DNA from: Locusta migratoria
Lineage: Eukaryota > Arthropoda > Insecta > Orthoptera > Acrididae
DNA length: 64,000 bases
Direction of reading: 5' to 3'
Assembly (NCBI GenBank): GCA_026315105.1
Contig: CM048750.1
Span: 401,794,502 to 401,858,501 of the forward strand
The notes beneath the pieces were generated by a model. It did no database searches. It saw nothing but the letters and a program-made list of their open reading frames with translations, and was not told where the DNA came from. This document shows, one piece after another, positions 53,011 through 62,752 of the stretch. Within the stretch, counting starts at the first letter, position 1, and each line of letters starts with the position of its first letter. Both the position numbers and the translations under genes were made by a program.

Positions 53011-53262
53011 CTGAACGAGGTGGCGCAGTGGTAAGACACAGGACTCGCATTCGGAAGGACGGTGGTTCAAATCCACCGCCAACCATCCATATTTAGATTT
53101 TCCGTGATTTCCCTAAATCACTCGAGGCAAATTCCGGGATGGTTCCTTTTGAAAGGGCACGGCCGATTTCCTCCCACATCCATCCCCGAAAATCCAAGCA
53201 TAAGCTCCGTCTCTAATGACCACGCTGTCGACGGGACGTTAAACCCTAAGCTTCCTCCTTCT
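53011..53262 (+). mobile_element. second-family SINE with perfect 13-bp TSD
   Basis: Sister of 22951-23208: head gcagtggtaagacacaggac, box-B-like ggttcaaatcc, body ccgatttcctcccacatcc, tail cgggacgttaaaccctaagc. TSD tattcgctcttca is at 52998-53010 and 53263-53275. Inserted in hAT copy B. Confidence 0.93.
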
Positions 53263-54451
53263 TATTCGCTCTTCAATTGACGTTCATATTAACACTATAC
53301 CCTCCGCCGCATTCTGCTCATTTCTTCTATGTGAAAAACAAACAACTTCAATGTGTTTTAAGGTAATGGTGAGAATTCAGCACTTCACGCAATCTTTTAA
53401 GGTACGTTTCTACCAGCAAACTATTTGTTTATTCTGCCATTTAAAGGTGTAATTAGATTCACGGATCAAAAGTTTCATGTAATAATTACTTTGTCTCAAT
53501 AGTGAATTGTGCACCAAGACGCTGCCCTCTACCCCATTGCCACGATAATAAGCGAAGATATCGACTTAGTTATTTTACGTATTACTGTTTCCTGGCCAGA
53601 CACTAACATATACTTCAAGAAGCCTGGTAGGGGCACTGCTCAATCCAAAGTGTTTCATCAGACAAAATCCGACAACTTACTTTTGATGAAACCCTCCTAC
53701 AGGAATATTTCCCCTAGTTTCCTTCTTTAGCGAGAGTGAGTTGTCACCACTGACAACAAACAGTCCGCCTGCTGTCACTGATGACGAAAACTCTCTCATG
53801 GGCCATTTTCATCTGCATGTCCTACCTAGGTCCAATTCTATCTCTACCCCTCTGCAAAATTTCATCCAAATCACCGTGAAAGCATAACAAACAAACTTTC
53901 ACAATTATATTAGAGGGTATGATTGAACATTATCTGCTGTGTGACACACAATAATTTACTTAGTAGTAGTTAGGTTTGCCTTATTATGTCTTCCAGTGGG
54001 CGGTAAGGAGCTGATGATGAAGTAGTTCTGCATCTGTACAGTATTAGTGTAAAGAGGGCCCCAATGTCATTTTTGCTCCAGGGCCCTTGGTGACATAGCT
54101 ACGCCACTGTGATGTGAGCAGCTTTGATGCTGCCACCACTTCTGCTGCCACGCCGACTGAAGTGTGCCGATTGTTGATCCACAGCAACTGACGGCCTGGC
54201 CGGTCAGCTGCGGCATGGGAAGGCCACCCCTAGCAATGTTCTACTGGTGGTGGGGGGAGGGGAGGGGGGATACTTGCTGGGAAGGAGGAAATAATTAGTT
54301 TTTTTTTTCTTTTAGAATTCACGTGTAATCCTGTTTGTGTGTGGGGGGAGTTGGTCGCAGTTGGGGGGGGGTGAGTCATTGGCCAAGGGGGAGGGGGCAC
54401 GTCTGGTCTCCGGGCCTGCCTCGAGTTCAGTCTGGCAACCCTATCCAAGGT

Positions 54452-54804
54452 ATAAACCCAAGTCGAAACGTGAGCAAATGGACAAAGGTGTTTCAGATAA
54501 AGGAGTATCAGCATTTGTCATTGTTGAACTATGACCGTGAGGTGTATCACTCACAATGTCTGTTGTGTTAAAACTTTCTTCAAAACCTACACAATGGGCT
54601 AGATAATCACACTCTTTTTTTATTTGTGCTCTCTTCCGAGCCAACATTTGCCACTTTGTCACACTGATCAACACTTTTCAACGGACCAGCACTATCCTCA
54701 CATTCGTCTGTTTTAGTTTTCTTTGCACTGAAAAACGAAAGAATGTTCACTTGTGCATCTGAACGTTTCATTACGTTTGAGGACAGAGATGTTGACAAAG
54801 ACAT
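54452..54804 (-). pseudogene. hAT-like N-terminal coding piece interrupted by element G
   Basis: The minus strand opens with ATG at 54804 and encodes VNILSFFSAKKTKTDE, a basic, serine-rich start typical of ZMYM1-like hAT proteins. It continues after a frame change near a run of A (54607-54620) with KKECDYLAHCV and RFDLGLYLG, where element G begins. On the other side of G (below 40279) the sequence continues and meets gtaagtac, a possible splice donor. It could be the first exon of a hAT transposase or of a gene derived from one. The frame change argues for a pseudogene unless it is an assembly error. Confidence 0.5.
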
Positions 54805-54829
54805 ATTGCTAACTCATTTCTCACACTCA

Positions 54830-55030
54830 GAAGGCGACACAGCCACGGCCGCCCTGGCTCCAGAAATATTCAGCACAGGCGAGGTCGGCTGAGTGCCGGG
54901 CTGAGCGGCGGGCAGCGGGCCGTCGGGAAGCACAGCAGCGCAGGTCACCGCCAGCGCGCAGCTGTGGGCACCAGCCGGCCTCGAGGGCACGCGCGACCCG
55001 ACCCACCGGATGCTCGACGGCAGCAGCTAA
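54830..55030 (-). other. CpG-rich block upstream of the hAT-like start
   Basis: About 200 bases rich in CG dinucleotides (for example gagcggcgggcagcgggccg), immediately 5' of the minus-strand ATG at 54804. It contrasts with the AT-rich surroundings and is placed like a promoter or first-exon CpG block. No core promoter motif identified. Confidence 0.4.
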
Positions 55031-55045
55031 AGGGTTAATCACCAC

Positions 55046-57419
55046 GAAATCAAAACAAAATACGCTCTTGTTGCATGTTGCTGTCTTGTCGTCAATTGCC
55101 GAATGATATCGATGTAACGCAGCAAACTAGAGTTGCATTCTGCACAGTCTGTCTTCAGTATGTCTTCAGCTTGTCGCCACGCAATACCCAGTTGTTCCGT
55201 CTCTGCGAGCATCTTTGTCACGTCAGTTTGAACCCAAAACGAGAGACTGGGGAGAGTTGCGCAGAACCTTCACAAGATCAGTCCGATAGAACTTATTATA
55301 AAGAAATGTTGAAGGCGTACGTGCGCCACTGGATAACATGTATTCTCCTTCTTTTGAGAGTTCTTACGAAATCTACAGTCTGCTTTGACACATACACCAA
55401 TGAATAGCATTTTCTGTTTTTGTTAATCTGTTACCAGTTTCAATCAACCTCAGCTTTTCTTTTAATAATATGACCGTTATAAATGTGCTACTCGTCGTAG
55501 ATAACACATCTCTTTACAAGTGTGTTTTTCAGATAACTACAGTCTACTTCAACTGTACATAATGGTAAAATTTTAGTTACCATCCCGGCAGCCTCTCATG
55601 ATTATGTTAGCAACATCAACAAAACGATTGAAAGCCCTCGCCAAGGTAATATATTATTAGAAATCCACACAAAGAGACCTGATTAGTATTTCGTACAGTA
55701 TTTAGTATTTCGATGAAGGAAATAAATAATGCTGTACCTGCTCTATGGTTGACAGGTTCGTGTATGTACACTCATTCACTCAGTAAAAGTAATTGCCCTC
55801 GTAAACGAAGACTTCGTGACAAAATATTTATGCTGAAACACGATCGGCTAATGCTAATGTCACATGATTGACAACATAATGACGCGAAGCGGTCAAGACG
55901 CTAAGTAAAGTTTAACCTTACGTAACAAGTTCTGCTCGTAACACGATTCGACAATGTACGCCTATGTGTTACATTTAATTATTGGAAGTATTAGTTCAAA
56001 TGAAAATCATTTTCAATTCAACTAGTAAAGCTTACAACGTCATATCGTATCAGATCATGGTAGTACCGTACGGAAAATTTTGATGTGAGGTGAAGCAAGA
56101 TGGTGGGGTCAGGTTTCAATGACAGAGGGATGTTTGCCAGTCTAGTAATGTATGTCTGTGATACGACCCACTGGTGCATGCAACACATATCGAAGTGTGG
56201 CCACGCGTTCATTTATCAAAGCTACAGCCCACACACGCGTTCTTCACAATTAGCGAAATTAAATAATGAATTATGATATCTTTTTCATTGCACTTATAGT
56301 GCATTAGCCAAAGAACTGGTTTCAATATAATATTTAAGGCTTTATGTTTTCATAGGCTAACTGTTATGTAAAATGTTGATCACACAGTATACTGAAAAAT
56401 AATAAAATGAAAGATTTCATTAATCACTGGCAAGGCTCAATCTGTGAAAATTTTAAGCATGAAAATTGTCTGCCAGTATTATTACAATTGTTGTTAACTC
56501 CAGATCTGTCCACGCCACAATACAGAAGAAACACTTCTATGAATGGCTTCAGTTTGGTCTGTAGACCTACTTATGTAAATCTTATTGAATCTTCATTAAG
56601 ATCTGAATCATTACAATTTCTTCCACCACCGTCTAGGATCGTTGTCCATGCTGAAAGATAATTCTTAAAAGTCCTACTTTATTTCAACACCCATCCCTGA
56701 ATCGTTTAATTAATATTTATTACAATTAACCGCGAATGACGGCCATGACTGCATTTCAGGGGTCGATGTTGAAGATGCTTTAACTAGAGCTAAAATCCTG
56801 AAAACGCTTAAAATCTTTTTGTGGTTACCATTAATATGAAGAACATGATATACTTTTTACCATTGTTTTATTGAAGATCATATCTGACATTTTACAATCA
56901 TTTAAGGGGAGTACGTATGTCCTATACCCACAGTGTTAAATTTGCAATATTGATAGCCCATTATCTCAGAACCTGTGACAGATAGAGATCTGAAAATTTT
57001 GGGATGTATATTATCACTCCTTTTCTGATTACTGAACCAGAATCAAAACGAACAGAGAAATATTAGCTAGTTACGATTTTTTTAAAATGTTGTTCAATAT
57101 TTTCTTTTAAAAGTCCACTTTTTCTTCTGTAAGTAAAAAACCGTTAGAGGTAGAGATGTTTTGGGAGGTTCAGTAGCTGCAGTATACTACGTGGTAACAT
57201 GTAAAATTAAAAATATGTATCTGTAATAGTTCCTGAGATAATGGGTCAAATCATTTTAAAAATGTAATTTCTGGAAAATCAAGTTCAAAGATTTTATTTG
57301 ATATTAACTTACACATAGAGGCATGCCAGCTTCAAGAAAGGGCCAGGCCAATAAACCAGCATTATCTGAATCCTATTCTTGACTATCTTACAAACCTAGA
57401 AGCTTCCTTCTTTTCCTGC
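55046..57419. other. no gene; contains left member of a diverged direct repeat pair
   Basis: No recognisable protein gene. Landmarks near 55731 (cctgctctatggttgacagg), 56190 (cgaagtgtggccacgcgtt) and 56237 (gcgttcttcacaat) recur in the same order and orientation near 62350, 62631 and 62680, beyond the Mutator-like relic. A short open frame at 56407-56661 has no recognisable domain. Confidence 0.45.
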
Positions 57420-57835
57420 CTCTTGCTTCTTTAGTCATTTCCACTGCTGCACGCTGGGTGTTCATAATCCTAAGTCGATCCATTCGCTGAAAGGCTTCAG
57501 TGTTTTGGCACCTGGAGTCATACCAAGTTCCTCTAGTAACCCAATTCTTCCCTCATTAAACATTATCACAGCATCACAAACACACAAGCACAGAGTTTTC
57601 CTTCCTACAAAGACATTTTTTGGATGAGGTTCCAAATTACATTATTAAAAGACTCATTCGGGTTTTGTGTTTGACAATGGAGATATTTGGAAAGAAGGTC
57701 AGGATGAGCTAATTCTCTATATATTGGTTTAATAGCTTCCATCACTGTAGATGGTATGCTATTTTTGTACCTAAATTGTTCCTCACTGCCCACTGCCTGA
57801 CTGCCTGAGCTTTGCGGTACTTGCACCACGAATCA
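57420..57835 (-). pseudogene. Mutator-like transposase, 3' (C-terminal) part
   Basis: The minus strand encodes IPSTVMEAIKPIYRELAHP, DLLSKYLHCQTQNPNESFNN and VIWN, then, shifted, GRIGLLEELGMTPGAKTL. These match the C-terminal region of animal Mutator-like transposase domain proteins (HPDLLxKCLHGxTQNPNESFN). The part before it is displaced to 61040-62299 by the palindromic cluster. Inactivated by frameshifts. Confidence 0.75.
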
Positions 57836-58342
57836 GCATATATATATATATATATAGAGGAAAAATTCCTATCAGGAAAAATATACGTAAAAAATAGGTG
57901 AAGTCCACTTACCAGGCGAAGGAGCACAGGCAGTGATAGCAACAAATAAACACACAGACACACACAAACGCAAGCTTTCGCAGGCTAGCTGCTTCGTCAG
58001 GCAGAAGGGAAGGAGAGGGAAAAGGAAATGATGAGGGTTTTAAAGGAGTGGGTTAGGAGTCATTCCAATCCTGGGACAGGAAAGACTTACCTCGGGGGAA
58101 AAAAAGAAGGGTAAACAAATACACACACACGCCCACACATTTACACAGACGCAAGTACACCTAGGCAGTGCACACTAAATGTGTGGATGTGTGTGTATTT
58201 GTTTACCCTCCTTTTTTTCCCCCAAGGTAAGTATTTCCTGTCCCAGGATTGGAATGACTCCTTACCCACTCCTTTAAACCCTCATCATTTCCTTTTCCTC
58301 TCCTTCCCTTCTGCCTGACGAAGCAGCTAGGCTGCGAAAGCT

Positions 58343-58373
<31 letters not shown>

Positions 58374-58944
58374 TCTATTTATTTGTGCTGCTGTCACACC
58401 TGTGCTCCTTCGCCTGGTGAGTAATCTTTGTCTATATATATAAGGAGACTTTCCTGGTGGGAAAAATATGTATAAAATAAAGATTGTTTGACTTACCGAA
58501 AGTACAGGCTCGCCGATAGAAACATAAAACAGAAATAAAAACACACAAACATTCAAGCTTTCGCAACCGTTTGTTGCTTCATCAGGAAAAGAGGAAGAAA
58601 GGAGAGGAGAAAGGGAAGGATATGGGTTTTAAGGAAGTGGAAAAGGAGTCGTTCTAATCCCAGGAGTGGAAGGACTTACCTTAGGGAAAAAAAGAAAGGT
58701 AAACAAATACACACACACTCACACATATCCAAATGCAGACACACCTAGACAGCTAAGTCCTTCCACTCCTGGGATTGGAACGACTCCTTTTCCACTTCCT
58801 TAAAACCCATATCCTTCCCTTTCTCCTCTCCTTTCTTCCTCTTTTCTTGACGAAGCAACAAACGGTTGCGAAAGCTTGAATGTTTGTGTGTTTTTATTTG
58901 TGTTTCATGATTCTATTGGCGAGCCTGTACTTTCGGTAAGTCAC

Positions 58945-58947
<3 letters not shown>

Positions 58948-59028
<81 letters not shown>
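58948..59028. repeat. (TA)n microsatellite
   Basis: About 40 TA repeats between palindromic units. Open frames of alternating Ile-Tyr here are artefacts. Confidence 0.97.
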
Positions 59029-59029
<1 letters not shown>

Positions 59030-59408
59030 TTAGCATCTTTGCCTTGGTTCTGTGGACAGAGCCTCTGCCTCAATTGGTATCTCTGTCCAACTTCTTTGCT
59101 TTTCACAAATGTCTGTCTAGGTGTGTTTGCGTTTCGATATGTCTGAGTGTGATGTGTATTTGTTTACCTTCCTCTTTGTCCCCTAAGCTAAGTCCTTCCA
59201 CTCCTGGGATTGGAATGACTCCTTTTCCACTTCCTTAAAACCCATATCCTTCCCTTTTCCTCCCCTTTTTCCCTCTTTTTCCTGAAGAAGCTGCCAGTGG
59301 TGGCGAAAGCTTGTATGTGTGTTTGTGTGTGATTTTATTTGTTTTTTATTTGTTTCTCTCGACGAGCCGGTCCTTTTGGTAAGTCATCTCTTTTCTATTT
59401 TTATTTTT

Positions 59409-59410
<2 letters not shown>

Positions 59411-59449
<39 letters not shown>
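59411..59449. repeat. (TA)n at the centre of a palindrome
   Basis: The TA tract lies exactly between two inverted units (59112-59410 and 59450-59740) and is itself self-complementary. Confidence 0.95.
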
Positions 59450-59454
<5 letters not shown>

Positions 59455-59924
59455 GAAAACAGATGACTTACCAAAAGGACCGGCTCGTCGATAGAAACAA
59501 ATAAAATAAATAAAATCACACGCAAACACACATACAAGCTTTTGCCACCACTGGCAGCTTCTTCAGGAAAAAGAGGAAAAAAGGGGAGGAAAAGGGAAGG
59601 ATATGGGTTTTAAGGAAGTGGAAAAGGAGTCATTCCAATCCCAGGAGTGGAAGGACTTACCTTAGGGGAAAAAAAGGAAGGTAAACAAAAACACACACAC
59701 CCACACATTTACACAGACGCAAGTACACTTAGGCAGACACACTGTAGCTTCTGCCTGATGAAGCAGCTAGGCTGCGAAAGCTAGCATTTTTGTGTGTGTG
59801 TGTGTGTGTGTGTCTGTGTGTTTATTTGTTGCTATTACTGCCTGTGCCCCTTCGCCTGGTAAGTGTACTTCATCTATTTTTTTCGTATATTTTTCCTGTT
59901 AGGAATTTTTCCCCTATAATATTC

Positions 59925-59925
<1 letters not shown>

Positions 59926-59988
<63 letters not shown>
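59926..59988. repeat. (TA)n microsatellite
   Basis: About 31 TA repeats following a partial plus-strand unit. Confidence 0.96.
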
Positions 59989-59990
<2 letters not shown>

Positions 59991-60298
59991 TTTCTACAGT
60001 TCTACAGTATGTCTGCCTAAGTGTACTTGTGTCTGTGTAAATGTGTGGGTGTATGTGCATTTATTTACCTTCCATTTTTCCCCCCAAGGTAAGTCTTTCC
60101 TGTCCCGGGATTGGAATGGCTCCTTACCCCCTTCCTTAAAACCCTCATCATTTCCTTTTCCCTCTCCTTCCCTTCTGCCTGATGAAGCAGCTAGGCTGCG
60201 AAAGCTAGCATTTGTGTGTGTGTGTGTCTGTGTGTTTCTTTGTTGCTATTACTGCCTGTGCCCTTTCGCCTGGTAAGTGTACTTCATCTATTTTTTAC

Positions 60299-60300
<2 letters not shown>

Positions 60301-60365
<65 letters not shown>
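60301..60365. repeat. (TA)n microsatellite
   Basis: About 32 TA repeats between a plus-strand unit and the near-perfect palindrome at 60391-61001. Confidence 0.96.
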
Positions 60366-60368
<3 letters not shown>

Positions 60369-61039
60369 GGAGACCTTCTAGGTGGGAAAATGGTATAAAA
60401 TAAAGATTTTTGACTTACCTAAAGTACAGGCTTGTCGATAGAAACACGAAACACACAAAAACACACAACCATTCGAGCTTTCGCCACCAGTGGTGGCTTC
60501 TTTGGGAAAAAGAGGGAGGAAGGAGAGGAGAAAGGGAAGGATACGGGTTTTAGGGAAGTGGAAAAGGAGCCATTCCAATCCCAGGAGTGGAAGAACTTAC
60601 CTTAGGGGACAAAAAGGAAGGTAAACAAATACACACACACTCACACATATCCACATCCAAACACACCTAGGCAGACATTTGTAGAAACCAAAGAACTTCT
60701 TTGGTTTCTACAAATGTCTGCCTAGGTGTGTTTGGATGTGGATATGTGTGAATGTGTGTGTATTTGTTTACCTTCCTTTTTGTCCCCTAAGGTAAGTCCT
60801 TCCACTCCTGGGATTGGAATGGCTCCTTTTCCACTTCCCTAAAACCCGTATCCTTCCCTTTCTCCTCTCCTTCCTCCCTCTTTTTCCCGAAGAAGCCACC
60901 ACTGGTGGCGAAAGCTCGAATGGTTGTGTGTTTTTGTGTGTTTCGTGTTTCTATCGACAAGCCTGTACTTTAGGTAAGTCAAAAATCTTTATTATATAAA
61001 ATTACAAGGAATACAAAAGCCAGATAGTATGTTTTATAT

Positions 61040-62299
61040 GCAACACACTTGTTACCTTAATACCCGAAATATAATATTCATAGATCCAACATGTATCATC
61101 AGTAGAAGATTTGTGGAATAATGTACTAGCCGACACTACTCGTTTCATCCCTTGTAGGTCATATGTATTGTTTATTATTACTATTCCATAATAATGCTGG
61201 AGGTCATCAATGTTTTTGTCTGTAATCTTGTTTTTGTCTTTAGAGTCTTTCTATCGGATAACTTCTCTTTTCCTTTTGTCTGCTTCAATTTTCGGAGACA
61301 TGTTCCCATCCGTTTTTGAACGTGGCCCACAAATTCAATCTTAACAATCCACTTATTACCATAAGGTTGGCTTTCCACTACTGATTTGTAAGGTTTTGAA
61401 TCGCCATCCCTCAAGTACTCAGTATAACAAACACCTCTCTCCTGTTGTGAACATAGAAACAACTGCAGTAGCCTCCATACCCCCACTAGTTCCCTCATAA
61501 TTCTTAGCACAATTTCTTTTATGGGTTTCACTTGTTTCATCAACTGATTTACATTGATGACAGTATTTAGTTAGCACTTCAATGTCTAAAACAGGTAAGG
61601 TAAGTCTATTGTGTTATTTAATTCTGCTTCTTTAACAGCGGCTTTCATAGAAGCAACAGCAACAGATTTGATACATTCACCATTTACTTCTGTGTACTTA
61701 CTTGAGCTAGTTGGTGGGTTTGGCAAGTTCAGCATTGCACATAATACTTGAGCTGCAGTCAGTCCTTTCCCAAAGCACCTCATTCCATACAGGAATCTAA
61801 CATTGCTCTCAAACAAGTCATTCTTGCACTTTTCAGAAGTCCAAAATGATGTTGAGAGCCTGCAAACTTTGCACTGAATATCAAGTTTGTTAGCCAGTCC
61901 AGTCCTTGCAGATGAGTTCTCAGAGATACTAATTTGCCACCACAAACCTTACATGACACAGCATCTTGCAAAACTTGCCCTAACACACTCAAATCTAAAA
62001 GAACATAACCTAAACTATTTTGATCTTTGCCAATAAATAAATCCTCATAGTTTCCTCTTCAAAGCACTAGTAAGCATGTCCTTATCATGGGTCTGTGAAA
62101 CATCTATTTCAGGATCAACACTGGATTCAGATTTTGCGATATGCTGATTTCCATGGAAACGTCTCTTCTTAGGTAATTGTGGAGAATGCTTGCACAGGCT
62201 GCAGTTTCGATAAATCGCATACGCACGGCCACACTTCAATATATGTTGCACGCACCAGTGACAAATAATGTAACTATTCTTACTAGTTACTACTGCCAT
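61040..62299 (-). pseudogene. Mutator-like transposase, 5' (N-terminal and catalytic) part
   Basis: Read from 62299 downward. A Cys-rich start has YIICHWCVQHIL. VSCKVCGGKLV and, after a frameshift near 61925, DIQCKVCRLSTSFWTSEK and VRFLYGMRCFGKGL follow. A segment near 61586 ends NTIDLPYL and jumps directly to VLDIEVLTKYCHQCKS. The intervening part, which in this family holds the first catalytic Asp (DGxW), is therefore missing. The second acidic region is present (YLRDGDSKPYKSVV), then KIEFVGHVQKRMGTCLRKLK, and NNTYDLQGMKRVV and HKSSTDDTCW near 61100. Clearly non-functional. Animal Mutator-like transposases carry this domain order. Confidence 0.8.
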
Positions 62300-62692
62300 T
62301 TCACATGTTCATAGGTTGGCTGCCCACAAAGTCAATAATTAATGCTGTTCCTGCTCTATGGTTAACAGGTTTCTGAATGTACCCTTGCCCGTTGAGTAAC
62401 TTAACTATCCTCATAATGTAAGGACGGCATAACTGCACAGCCGTGCGTAACTGCACAGTGTTTCTGAACTGGAGATTCGGGCGCTACATGTCCTCACACA
62501 CTAAAAAATAATCTTCTTGTATAACCTATACCTAACCTAACTTTCACTTAAAATGATCACTGTTTCGTGCATCAACATATATATATCATACTCTCCCGCC
62601 ATCTTGGGATATATCTAAATAAACCTTATATCGAAGTATGGTCACGCGTTTGAGATTTATCGAAACTGAAGACTCTGCAAGTGTTCTTCACA

Positions 62693-62693
<1 letters not shown>

Positions 62694-62748
<55 letters not shown>
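62694..62748. repeat. poly-A tract
   Basis: A run of about 55 adenines. It follows the right member of the direct repeat pair, whose left counterpart (56250) lacks it, so it was acquired later. Confidence 0.95.

Positions 62749-62752
<4 letters not shown>

Larger units (their letters stand above)
49667..54109 (+). mobile_element. hAT element, family A copy B: 4.4 kb with perfect 8-bp TSD
   Basis: It begins CAGCGGCGTAGCTAT (one change from CAGTGGCGTAGCTAT) and ends ATAGCTACGCCACTG. The identical TSD tgatgtga lies at 49659-49666 and 54110-54117. It is homologous to 31013-39035 over both ends and over 53470-54000 (compare 37580-38240). It holds a C-terminal hAT fragment (50524-50745) and SINEs at 50087-50286 and 53011-53262. 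It lacks the RTE, MITE, SINE-duplex and mariner insertions of the other copy and so gives the empty sites for them. It is nested in element G. Confidence 0.92.
40287..54443. mobile_element. hAT element G: 14.2-kb nested stack with perfect TIR and TSD
   Basis: The left end TAGGGTTGCCAGATC and right end (complement) TAGGGTTGCCAGACT share a 13-bp terminal inverted repeat. The flanking 8-bp duplication tccaaggt is identical at 40279-40286 and 54444-54451. Inside are a degenerate hAT transposase (40864-42423) and two complete later hAT insertions (43359-49203 and 49667-54109), each with its own 8-bp TSD. Removing them leaves about 3.9 kb, a normal hAT size. Subterminal similarity also supports the pairing: both ends carry ctccggg-like and gccaatgactc motifs. 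The right subterminal part (49212-49658 plus 54118-54240) is, in inverted orientation, similar to the left subterminal part of family A. Confidence 0.9.
57840..61003. repeat. cluster of ten alternating palindromic units with (TA)n tracts
   Basis: Ten copies of a ~250-300 bp unit lie in mixed orientation. Minus: about 57841, 58440, 59450, 60366. Plus: about 58180, 58757, 59112, 59750, 59995, 60698. Each unit has a CA/TG-rich side, a pyrimidine-rich strand (ccttccctttctcctctcc), two GGTAAGT motifs at its ends and a short stem flanked by CTGANGA- and GAAAGC-like sequence. Neighbouring units form inverted pairs: 57841/58430, 58440/58945, 59112/59740 around a TA tract, and 60391-61001. The cluster splits the Mutator-like transposase relic. 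The nature of the unit is unknown to me. Confidence 0.8.

Noticed and set aside
94..53110. Many apparent tRNA genes (box-B-like GGTTCGAATCC with partial A box)
   Set aside because: Each is followed by a conserved SINE body, most have TSDs, and the cloverleaf is incomplete. They are SINE heads, not functional tRNAs.
54335..54571. Gly-rich plus-strand frames at 54335-54571
   Set aside because: They arise from the G-rich subterminal region of element G and overlap the opposite-strand hAT-like piece.
58948..60365. Long Ile-Tyr alternating open frames (for example 58876-59238 +, 60212-60403 +)
   Set aside because: They are (TA)n microsatellites read as protein, not genes.
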